Positions 44,846-52,503 of a stretch of DNA of 64,000 nt are shown piece after piece. The notes beneath the pieces are model-generated. The model saw only the letters and a program-made list of their open reading frames with translations. It was not told where the DNA came from and made no database searches. Both the position numbers and the translations under genes were made by a program. Origin of the DNA: Berkiella sp964594635 (GTDB lineage: Bacteria > Pseudomonadota > Gammaproteobacteria > Berkiellales > Berkiellaceae); assembly GCA_964594635.1 (NCBI GenBank), contig CAZQMV010000002.1, positions 62,001-126,000 on the forward strand, read 5' to 3'. Positions within the stretch are counted from its first letter, which is position 1. Every line of letters starts with the position of its first letter.

Positions 44846-45791
44846 GAGAATTGATAAGTCTTTTTTTGAAGTGCTAGCAGAGTCTTCTCAAGCGGCAAGT
44901 TACTTATTAGCAGAGCTATATCGATTAAAAGCCATAACCAAGCACCCAGATAAAATACGCTTGAATCAAACGTTAACAGCGTTGAAGAAAAAATTGCAGC
45001 CAGTTCATATCACCTTGCTTTGGCAAGCGATCAATGTCGCACCAGTTGATTGGGAAGTGCTTGATCCAGGTACTCGAAAATCGCTGACATTCTTAAAAAA
45101 ATGCATGCTTGCACAAAGAACATATTTATCGGCGCTCACTGTAGAAGCTTTATTAGCATTGGGAAAAAAACCGGATGATTATCGAGAAGTATTGATTGCG
45201 CTCGTGCGTAAGCATCTGTTGTCTCATAAACAACCTGATCCTTTTATCGAAAGGGATTTTAGCTATGCATTGCTCCGAAAAGGGGGGACGGAACAAAATT
45301 TCCTTTATCTTAGCCGTTACATGGCAAAATGTGTGTCTTTACCCATTGCACAAATCACGGTTCTTGGCACCCACAATGCTAAAGTTGCTGAGCTTATTTT
45401 AAAAGATCTGACCAATACAATGGGCTACTTTGAAGTGAGTGCAAACCTGGTGGGGGCGCATCGTACGCTTCGATCGCTCATTGCAGATCAATGGCAAGCT
45501 TATGTTGAAACCTATCCCCTGGATGAGAAGATCCAAGCTTTTGTTAATGAAGAATTGCCGCATTTGAAAAAACGCTATCCTGAGTTTCGAGGTATTAGGT
45601 TAGATAATCGCGTAGAGCGTCATTATCACATTGCGCCACCGGGTGAGAATACGAAAATACCGCTTTCACACCCGCGTTTTTCGCACTTTAGGCGCTTGCG
45701 GCCGATGCTTGGATATCTTGTACGGGGGATACGATACGTAAAGCAGCACCTAGATGAACAGTTGGCTCAAAAAGCACGAATGAAGGTATAA
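44820..45791 (+). CDS. Hypothetical protein, coupled to the large membrane protein
   Basis: 323 residues, GTG start with a strong GGAGGA 7-8 nt upstream. Wholly helical and basic with no membrane segment or signal. Leu/Ala-rich helices (ASYLLAELYRLKAITKHPDK, SALTVEALLALGKKPDDYRE) recall HEAT-like packing, but no repeat is clear. The C-terminus is Arg/His-rich (FSHFRRLRPMLGYLVRGIRY). It probably works with its upstream partner. Not recognised. Confidence 0.65.
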   Translation: MSAVKSLCERIDKSFFEVLAESSQAASYLLAELYRLKAITKHPDKIRLNQTLTALKKKLQPVHITLLWQAINVAPVDWEVLDPGTRKSLTFLKKCMLAQRTYLSALTVEALLALGKKPDDYREVLIALVRKHLLSHKQPDPFIERDFSYALLRKGGTEQNFLYLSRYMAKCVSLPIAQITVLGTHNAKVAELILKDLTNTMGYFEVSANLVGAHRTLRSLIADQWQAYVETYPLDEKIQAFVNEELPHLKKRYPEFRGIRLDNRVERHYHIAPPGENTKIPLSHPRFSHFRRLRPMLGYLVRGIRYVKQHLDEQLAQKARMKV

Positions 45792-45834
45792 TCTGAAGGC
45801 TCTATGTGATTATAGCTAAGGATCTCAACTAGGT

Positions 45835-46206
45835 ATGGAAGTTTTTCAAATCGAATTATCGGTTCGCGATTATGAATGCGACATGCAGGGCATTGTGAAT
45901 AATGCGGTTTACTTAAACTATTTTGAACATGCCAGACATGAGTACTTGCATCACTTGGGGGTTGATTTTAAATCGCTCTTTTTGCAAAACATTGTCTTAG
46001 TCGCCACCCGCATCGAAATTGACTACAAACGCTCACTCAAAAGTGGCGATACGTTCATCGTGACGGTTAAATTAGAGAAGCCAAGCACAGTCCGCTATGT
46101 TTTTGATCAAGATATCCTGATAGGCTCTGATGTGATGACGCGCGCGAAAACGACTGTCGCGTCATTGAATGAGCAGGGGAAACCTACTCGTTTTAATATT
46201 ATTTAA
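45835..46206 (+). CDS. Acyl-CoA thioesterase (4HBT/YbgC type)
   Basis: 123 residues, a single hotdog domain. The hallmark RDYECDMQGIVNNAVYLNYF, then EHARHEYL, matches the YbgC/4-hydroxybenzoyl-CoA thioesterase family with the catalytic Asp (in DMQGIVNN; family DxxGHVNN). It hydrolyses short-chain or aromatic acyl-CoA esters in the cytoplasm. The exact substrate is unknown. Followed 59 nt later by kdsB. Confidence 0.9.
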   Translation: MEVFQIELSVRDYECDMQGIVNNAVYLNYFEHARHEYLHHLGVDFKSLFLQNIVLVATRIEIDYKRSLKSGDTFIVTVKLEKPSTVRYVFDQDILIGSDVMTRAKTTVASLNEQGKPTRFNII

Positions 46207-46265
46207 CTATCAAAGATGAGTTAAATTTTTTATAATTAACCCCTTTAGATCTGAGGATCCTGTAC

Positions 46266-47051
46266 ATGACGGTTGCCATTGTGATCCCTGCAAGATGGGC
46301 ATCTACACGTCTACCAGAAAAAATGCTATTAGCTGAAACCGGCTGGCCTCTAATTCGCCACACCTATGAGCAAGCCAAAAAGTCGCGCTTAGCAGATCAA
46401 GTGCTCATTGCCACAGATGATGAGCGGATTTACCAAGCGGTAAAAGCATTTGGTGGCGATGTTGTGATGACAGATCCCAACCATCCTACAGGTACCGATA
46501 GACTTGCCGAAGTGGCCTCCCTGCACTTAAGTCATGTTGATTTGATTTTGAACGTGCAAGGCGATGAGCCAGAACTAGAGCCTGGCAATATTGATTTGTT
46601 GATAGCGCTATTTCAATCATCCGATGCACAAATGGGCACATTGGTGGCACGTTTTGATCCGCATTTGAAGGAAGGACAAGGTTCACCGCTTGATCCCAAT
46701 TGTGTCAAAGCCGTGTTAGGTGCAAAATATTCCAAGGGTTATCAAGCACTGTATTTCTCTAGAAGTCTTGTTCCTTATCCGCGCGATCATCAAGGCCAAG
46801 TGTTACGACCACAAGATTATTTTTTACATTTAGGGGCATACGCTTATACGCCCGATTTTTTACAACATTATGTTAAATTGCCACAAACGCCATTAGAGCT
46901 GACCGAAAAATTAGAGCAGCTGCGTATTTTAGAACATGGTTACCGTATTGTGGCGGGCGTTGTAAATAAAGCGATACCCGGTGTTGATACCCGTGCTGAT
47001 TATGATGCTTTTAAGAAACGGTATCAAAGGGAGACTGAAAATGTCGTTTGA
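46266..47051 (+). CDS. kdsB: 3-deoxy-manno-octulosonate cytidylyltransferase KdsB
   Basis: 261 residues. It activates Kdo with CTP to make CMP-Kdo for the lipopolysaccharide inner core. Motifs: VIPARWASTRLPEKML (nucleotide loop), VLIATDDERIYQAV, TGTDRLAEV, NVQGDEPELEP, YFSRSLVPYPRD, LEQLRILEHGYRI and PGVDTRADYD. All are family standards. The presence of the gene confirms a Gram-negative envelope. The HIT gene starts inside its last codons (11 nt overlap). Confidence 0.97.
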   Translation: MTVAIVIPARWASTRLPEKMLLAETGWPLIRHTYEQAKKSRLADQVLIATDDERIYQAVKAFGGDVVMTDPNHPTGTDRLAEVASLHLSHVDLILNVQGDEPELEPGNIDLLIALFQSSDAQMGTLVARFDPHLKEGQGSPLDPNCVKAVLGAKYSKGYQALYFSRSLVPYPRDHQGQVLRPQDYFLHLGAYAYTPDFLQHYVKLPQTPLELTEKLEQLRILEHGYRIVAGVVNKAIPGVDTRADYDAFKKRYQRETENVV

Positions 47052-47448
47052 ATTGGCTTCTAAATTAGCAGAAGATTCCGTTTTTATTTGTGACTTGCCC
47101 CTAAGCCAAGTCAGATTAAGCAATAATGCAGCCTTCCCTTGGATTATTTTAATTCCGAAGCTTAATGATCTGATCGAAATGATCGATCTTTCAATGGATG
47201 ACCAGAGCCAATTGTTGAAAGAAATCAATCAGGCGTCTCACGTAATGCAACGTTTATTTTCACCGACTAAGCTCAATATTGCGAATTTAGGCAATGTGGT
47301 GGCGCAGCTACACATTCATGTGATTGCTCGCTTTGCAACCGATAAAGCATGGCCAAACCCTGTATGGAATAGCCAAGTTGACGCTCGCTACTCACCTTCA
47401 GAACAACAAAAAATGATTCAGCAATTAACGGCAGCTTTTCAAGGATAA
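47041..47448 (+). CDS. HIT-domain protein
   Basis: 135 residues from the ATG at 47041. The triad motif reads QLHIHVIARF: Gln replaces the first His of the HxHxH pattern while the two catalytic-core His remain, a variation seen in a proteobacterial HIT subgroup. ICDLPLSQVRLSNNAAFPWI near the start and WNSQVDARYSPSEQQKM at the end are typical of that subgroup. A nucleotide hydrolase or transferase role is expected. Overlap with kdsB and a 3-nt gap to the HAD gene suggest a three-gene operon. Confidence 0.88.
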   Translation: MSFELASKLAEDSVFICDLPLSQVRLSNNAAFPWIILIPKLNDLIEMIDLSMDDQSQLLKEINQASHVMQRLFSPTKLNIANLGNVVAQLHIHVIARFATDKAWPNPVWNSQVDARYSPSEQQKMIQQLTAAFQG

Positions 47449-47451
47449 AGT

Positions 47452-48165
47452 ATGCAAACCAGTTGGTTATTTTTAGATTTTGATAATACCTTGATGGCAA
47501 CTGAACAATATGCCGTGCCCTCTTTGATTGCAAGGTTTAATGCGCTATATGCTAAATTAGTGGGAAGAGAACTCACGCTCAAAGAATTTAAACAGCACTT
47601 TCATGGACAAGCACGAGAAATGCTTTGTCACAATCTAAGCCAGCATTTTCAAATTGAAGTGGATTATCAATTGCTTTACGACGCACGCGAGTCACGCATG
47701 ATGCAACATCTTAAAGCGTTACCAGAAGGTGTTGAAATGGCTCCTCACCTCATTGAAACACTGACAAATTTACGCAAAAGAGGCGCAATCTTATCGTTAG
47801 TTTCAAATAATCCGATCCAACGCGCTTTATGCGCGATGCGCTTTGCAAGCAATCAGCAAGGCGATGCCTTGGCTGGTTTATTTGGAACACGGTATTTTGA
47901 AGCGGGCGAAATGCAAAAGCCGTTACCGGATGTTTACTTGCTCGCATTAAAGCAAGTTGATGCCTTAATAGAAAAAAGTGTTGCGGTTGAAGACAGTGTC
48001 ACAGGTGCTAAAGCAGCTGTTGCGGCAGGCCTAACAACCTTTGCTTTTACAGGTTTTGCAGATAATCAAGATGAACTAGCGAAGCAGCTGATGGCAGTAG
48101 GTTGTCAGGCGTCATTTTCTGACTGGCGCAACCTACCGCAATTGTTAGAAACGTTGATTCATTAA
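47452..48165 (+). CDS. HAD-superfamily hydrolase
   Basis: 237 residues. Motif I LFLDFDNTLMATE (Asp nucleophile), motif II LSLVSNNP, a Lys in KPLPDVYL and motif IV VAVEDSVTGAKAAVAAGL are all present, as in phosphoglycolate-phosphatase-like HAD enzymes with a helical cap. The substrate is not known. Its stop overlaps the convergent deformylase-like gene by 4 nt. Confidence 0.9.
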   Translation: MQTSWLFLDFDNTLMATEQYAVPSLIARFNALYAKLVGRELTLKEFKQHFHGQAREMLCHNLSQHFQIEVDYQLLYDARESRMMQHLKALPEGVEMAPHLIETLTNLRKRGAILSLVSNNPIQRALCAMRFASNQQGDALAGLFGTRYFEAGEMQKPLPDVYLLALKQVDALIEKSVAVEDSVTGAKAAVAAGLTTFAFTGFADNQDELAKQLMAVGCQASFSDWRNLPQLLETLIH

Positions 48166-48779
48166 GCGTGCTCGTGCTCATGGGAGTGATGTTCATGCTC
48201 ATGATCATGATTGCAATCGGGTCCATGAACGTGTTCGTGTTCATGGGTGTGTCCATGATTGCACTGCGGTCCATGTACGTGGCCACTAGCGAGATATTTC
48301 TTATATTGTTTAATCAATCGATCGCGTTTTAATTTTGATAAAGAATCAATGATCAGCACGCCATTTAACAGATCAATTTCATGTTGAATGCCACAAGCAA
48401 CCAGGCCCTCTGCTTCGTAGACTTGCTCATTACCATGAACATCTTGGTATTGCACGGTAATGTTACGTGCGCGCTCTAATGTGATATGAACGCCTGGAAA
48501 AGAAAGGCAATCTTCATCGGAGTGAACAGGATTTGATTTGGCCACAATAACCGGGTTGATCATGCAAATAGGGTCGACATTTTCAAGAGCCATATCCAAC
48601 ACAAATAGACGTTCATTCACGCCCACTTGGGTGGCGCTTAAGCCCCAGCCCTTTGCTTCATAAAGCGTTTCAAACAGGGACCGAACCGTTGTCTGTAATG
48701 CTTCGTCAAATAGGGTGGTAGGTTCTTGTGCTTTACGCAGACAAGGGTGTGGGTACTGGTAAATTTTGAATATGGCCAT
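48162..48779 (-). CDS. Peptide-deformylase-like protein with lost metal ligand and His-rich tail
   Basis: 205 residues. The fold is clearly peptide deformylase: LRKAQEPTTLFDEALQTTVR, GWGLSATQVG (44-53; consensus GxGLAAxQxG), EDCLSFPG (89-96; consensus EGCLS) and QHEIDLLNG (132-140; consensus HEIDHLxG). The second His of HExxH is Leu137, so one of the three metal ligands is missing. A 39-residue tail from residue 167 has about 16 His and two Cys, including two copies of HGP-[QD]-CNH. A true deformylase gene must exist elsewhere. Here the tail may bind metal for storage or delivery, or restore a site. Convergent with the HAD gene. Confidence 0.85.
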   Translation of the reverse strand: MAIFKIYQYPHPCLRKAQEPTTLFDEALQTTVRSLFETLYEAKGWGLSATQVGVNERLFVLDMALENVDPICMINPVIVAKSNPVHSDEDCLSFPGVHITLERARNITVQYQDVHGNEQVYEAEGLVACGIQHEIDLLNGVLIIDSLSKLKRDRLIKQYKKYLASGHVHGPQCNHGHTHEHEHVHGPDCNHDHEHEHHSHEHEHA

Positions 48780-48866
48780 AAAAAATGCTTCCGACGGTTA
48801 ACTAGGCCAGCAATTATACGGAAGGTTGGATAAAAATTAAATATAAGTTAACCGACATACAATGAA

Positions 48867-49820
48867 TTAAGCGAGGGTCTTTTTACGATGTAAGATACTC
48901 GCAACGACTGCAATCCCTAAAGTGACGACAATGACCCCTAGTGTGATAAAAGCGGACACTTTGAACCAATAACCAGCGAGCATTTTAAAGCCAATAAAGA
49001 TCAGAATCAGTGCGACGCCATATTTCAAGTAATGGAACAGCTCATCCATTCTCGCCAGCAAAAAGTACATTGCGCGCAGACCCAAAATAGCAAAAATATT
49101 AGAAGTGTAAATAATAAAGGGATCATGCGTGATCGCAAAAATGGCCGGAATACTATCAATCGCAAAAATCACATCACTACATTCAATCAGCATTAAAATA
49201 ATAAAGAGCGGCGTGACATACAGTAAGCCATCTTTTTTGACAAAAAAGCGTTCACCGACCAATTCTTGAGTAATGCGTAAATGTTTTCTTGACCATACGA
49301 TCAAGGGGTTATTTTCAAGATCCGGTTGTTCATCGGCAACAAAGAGAATTTTGAAGCCGGTATAAACTAAGAAAACACCAAACACGTATAATATCCAGTG
49401 AAATTTCGCAACCAGCCAAACACCAAGGGTAATAAAAATAAATCGCATGACAATGGCACCTAAAATCCCAAAAAGTAAGGTGCGCCGCTGTAATTCAGCT
49501 GGGACTTTAAAGTAATTAAAGATAAGAATAAAAACAAATAAATTATCGACAGATAAGGAAAGCTCGATAAGGTAACCCGTGAGAAATTCAGTGGCCTTCA
49601 CCGCAGCAATTTGGCTGCCAACGGTTTCTTTTAGATAAAACCATAAGCCAAGGTTAAAACATAAGGCAAGGCTTACCCAAACGCTGATCCAGATCGAGGC
49701 CTCTTTGGTAGAGACTTTGTGAGATTTGCCGCCACCTAACAAAAAGATGTCAGCAAATAGCATAAAGCCAACCACGGCAAAAAAGATAATCCACATCCAC
49801 CATTGGCCTATCGAAGCCAT
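48867..49820 (-). CDS. TerC-family integral membrane protein
   Basis: 317 residues with about nine transmembrane helices. Typical TerC blocks are present: LSVDNLFVFILIFNYFKVP, FGILGAIVMRFIFITLGVWL, IECSDVIFAIDSIPAIFAIT and NIFAILGLRAMYFLLARMDE. The acidic residues in ELSLSVDN and ECSDVIFAIDS line a likely metal path; relatives such as E. coli Alx export Mn2+. It may relate in function to the telA locus at 20 kb, though it is not linked to it. The 224 nt upstream show no clear riboswitch. Confidence 0.92.
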   Translation of the reverse strand: MASIGQWWMWIIFFAVVGFMLFADIFLLGGGKSHKVSTKEASIWISVWVSLALCFNLGLWFYLKETVGSQIAAVKATEFLTGYLIELSLSVDNLFVFILIFNYFKVPAELQRRTLLFGILGAIVMRFIFITLGVWLVAKFHWILYVFGVFLVYTGFKILFVADEQPDLENNPLIVWSRKHLRITQELVGERFFVKKDGLLYVTPLFIILMLIECSDVIFAIDSIPAIFAITHDPFIIYTSNIFAILGLRAMYFLLARMDELFHYLKYGVALILIFIGFKMLAGYWFKVSAFITLGVIVVTLGIAVVASILHRKKTLA

Positions 49821-50044
49821 CGTTTGCTCACGTTGTCTCAGCCTTTATTCAATCGTTAATAGAATAAGTATAGGAAGTCACTGCCAAATTGCGCACTTTC
49901 TTGTGTATTAAGAATGATTCGCATTCACTTAGGCCGCTAAAATCAGCTTGCGACGGGCTCATAAAAGGCGTATTTTTTCTAAGGCAATCAAGCTTTTAAA
50001 TTCAAGTAATCGAGTTAAATAACATCTGATTATCGAGAAATAGC

Positions 50045-51460
50045 ATGACATTTGATCCTCTTCTACTGAGTCGCATCCAATTTGGTTTTACCGTCAGTTT
50101 TCATATTATTTTTCCCGCATTCACAATAGGCCTTTCAGCTTATATCGCCTCTTTGCTGGTGTTATGGCATTGGCATAAAAGAGAACACTATCAGCTTTTG
50201 GCTCGATTTTGGACCAAGATATTTGCGGTTTCTTTTGCTATGGGTGTTGTCTCTGGCATCGTGCTTTCTTATCAGTTTGGTACCAACTGGAGCAAATTTT
50301 CAGAGGTCGTCGGTAATGTGATCGGCCCTGTGATTGGCTACGAAGTGTTAACGGCCTTCTTTTTAGAAGCTACTTTTTTAGGCGTGATGTTGTTTGGCTG
50401 GAAACGGGTTCCGCCCTGGGTTCATACCATGTCGGCGATTTTGGTAGCAGTAGGCACTTGCATGTCGGGATTTTGGATTTTATCTGCCAACAGTTGGATG
50501 CACACACCAACAGGTCATGAAATAGTTAATGGCATTGCTTATCCCAAAGATTGGGTAGCCATTGTGTTCAATCCCAGCTTCCCTTATCGGTTCGCACACA
50601 TGATGACGGCCGCTTATCTCACTACATCGGTGGTGGTATTGGCTGTTGGCGCACGTTATTTGCTGGTTAATCGTTTTGTAGAAGAAGGCAAAACGATGGT
50701 GCGCATGGGGCTGGGTATGGTGATATTACTAGCGCCTTTGCAATTGTTTATTGGTGATTTACATGGTTTAAATACCGCTAAATACCAACCAACCAAAGTG
50801 GCGGCAATGGAAGCACACTGGGATGGCTCAAAACCTGCACCTTTAGTGTTGTTTGCGATCCCTTCTGCCAAATTAGAAAAAAATCTGTATGAAATTGCTA
50901 TTCCCAAGCTCAGCAGTTTAATTATTACTCACGAATGGGATGGTTTATTTCCGGGTTTACTAGATGTGCCAAAAGAAGACAGGCCACCTTTGCTCTCGGT
51001 CTTTTTTGCTTTTCGTTTTATGGTGGGTATCGGCTTATTTCTAATTGCAGTGGGTTTTGTCGGCGGCTTGTTATGGTTAAGCAAAAAGCTGTTTACGCAA
51101 CGCGCCTTTTTATGGGTAGTAGGACATAGTTGGCCGCTCGGCTTTATTGCGATTTTGTCGGGGTGGATGGTGACTGAAAGTGGTCGTCAACCTTGGATAG
51201 CGCACGGCATTTTGCGCACAACAGAGGCTATCTCTCCCGTCGATGGGTTAAGTGTCGCTATTTCATTAACCTTATTTGTGTTGGTTTATTCGATTGTGTT
51301 CTCAACCGGCATTCTTTACATCCGCAAAATGATTAAGAAAGGTCCGCAAGGTGCTGCAATTTCGCATAAACCGGATGATGGAGCAGCTCTGCCTAATCGA
51401 CCCATCTCTGCGGCTCAAGATTCGGCACGTGAATCCTTAGAAGGAGGGGCAATCATATGA
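50045..51460 (+). CDS. cydA: Cytochrome bd ubiquinol oxidase subunit I
   Basis: 471 residues, about nine membrane helices. Starts SRIQFGFTVSFHIIFPAFTI (heme ligand His in the first helix), and has GVVSGIVLSYQFGTNW, a short quinol loop, and the diagnostic ESGRQPWIAHGILRT. The short quinol loop and overall length fit the cyanide-insensitive (CioA) type. It oxidises ubiquinol and reduces oxygen at low oxygen tension. It overlaps cydB by 4 nt (ATGA). Confidence 0.95.
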   Translation: MTFDPLLLSRIQFGFTVSFHIIFPAFTIGLSAYIASLLVLWHWHKREHYQLLARFWTKIFAVSFAMGVVSGIVLSYQFGTNWSKFSEVVGNVIGPVIGYEVLTAFFLEATFLGVMLFGWKRVPPWVHTMSAILVAVGTCMSGFWILSANSWMHTPTGHEIVNGIAYPKDWVAIVFNPSFPYRFAHMMTAAYLTTSVVVLAVGARYLLVNRFVEEGKTMVRMGLGMVILLAPLQLFIGDLHGLNTAKYQPTKVAAMEAHWDGSKPAPLVLFAIPSAKLEKNLYEIAIPKLSSLIITHEWDGLFPGLLDVPKEDRPPLLSVFFAFRFMVGIGLFLIAVGFVGGLLWLSKKLFTQRAFLWVVGHSWPLGFIAILSGWMVTESGRQPWIAHGILRTTEAISPVDGLSVAISLTLFVLVYSIVFSTGILYIRKMIKKGPQGAAISHKPDDGAALPNRPISAAQDSARESLEGGAII

Positions 51461-52473
51461 ACCTAATTGAATTTGGTTTGCCTCTGATTTGGGCAGCTCT
51501 GATAGGAACGGCAGTCGGATTGTATGTCATTTTAGATGGTTTTGATTTAGGGCTTGGCATTTTATATCCCTTTTACAAAACCGAAGAAGCGCACGATCAA
51601 ATGATGAATTCGGTAGCACCTTTTTGGGATGGCAATGAAACATGGCTAGTATTAGGTGGGGGCGGTTTATGGGTCGCCTTTCCTAAAGCCTATGCCATTA
51701 TCATGCCGGCACTGTATTTGCCGATCACGATTATGTTGCTTGCTTTGATTTTTCGCGGCGTTGCTTTTGAATTTCGTTGGGTAGCCAAACCACATCATAC
51801 CAAATGGAATGTGGCATTTGCGCTTGGCTCACTGGTTGCTGCGTTTTCACAAGGCGTGGTTTTAGGTGGGCTTTTACAAGGGATCAAAGTGGTTAATAAC
51901 CAATTTGCCGGTGGCCCCTTAGATTGGTTTACACCGTTTAGTTTAATGTGCGGCTTAGGATTGTGTTGTGGTTATGCTTTGTTGGGTGCGACATGGCTTA
52001 TCATGAAGACCGATGGCGAAGTTGAAAAACGCGCACGTATATTAGCCCGTCCTTTTTTATTGGCCATGTTTGGGATTATTATCGTTGTCAGTGTGTGGAC
52101 GCCGCTGATTATTCCAAGAATTGCTGAATTATGGTTTAGTCTCCCTAATTTTTATTATTTATCACCGCTTCCTTTGCTCTCTGGAGTGGTCTTTGTTTTA
52201 TGCTGGTTAGGGATCACTGATAATCGCCATATCGTACAAGCCTTTTTTAGTGCTGTCACTTTGTTTGTGCTCGCTTATCTTGGGCTCATTATTTCCAATA
52301 TGCCGTATTTAGTGCCACCCAGTGTCACCGTTTGGCAAGCGGCAGCAGTGCCTGAGTCGCAACTCTTTTTATTATTAGGCACGCTGGTATTACTGCCGAT
52401 GATTTTGGGGTATACCGTATTTGTCTATTGGACATTTCGTGGCAAAGTAAAGGCTGGCGAAGGGTACCACTAA
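51457..52473 (+). CDS. cydB: Cytochrome bd ubiquinol oxidase subunit II
   Basis: 338 residues, eight to nine membrane helices. IWAALIGTAVGLYVILDGFD (with the DGFDLGLG motif after it), WDGNETWLVLGGGGLWVAFP and FRGVAFEFRW are family blocks. It forms the oxidase with CydA. No small CydX-type frame follows; a strong terminator begins 1 nt after the stop. Confidence 0.95.
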   Translation: MNLIEFGLPLIWAALIGTAVGLYVILDGFDLGLGILYPFYKTEEAHDQMMNSVAPFWDGNETWLVLGGGGLWVAFPKAYAIIMPALYLPITIMLLALIFRGVAFEFRWVAKPHHTKWNVAFALGSLVAAFSQGVVLGGLLQGIKVVNNQFAGGPLDWFTPFSLMCGLGLCCGYALLGATWLIMKTDGEVEKRARILARPFLLAMFGIIIVVSVWTPLIIPRIAELWFSLPNFYYLSPLPLLSGVVFVLCWLGITDNRHIVQAFFSAVTLFVLAYLGLIISNMPYLVPPSVTVWQAAAVPESQLFLLLGTLVLLPMILGYTVFVYWTFRGKVKAGEGYH

Positions 52474-52503
52474 AAAAAACGCCCCGTTATGGGGCGTTTT
52501 TTT
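52474..52503. terminator. Bidirectional Rho-independent terminator
   Basis: Arms ACGCCCC and GGGGCGT (7 bp) around GTTAT, with A7 before and T7 after. It closes cydAB on the plus strand and the ankyrin gene (stop at 52502) on the minus strand. Confidence 0.93.

Noticed and set aside
48047..48286. Met/Thr-rich frame overlapping the deformylase tail
   Set aside because: It is a shifted reading of the His-codon repeats and has no binding site.
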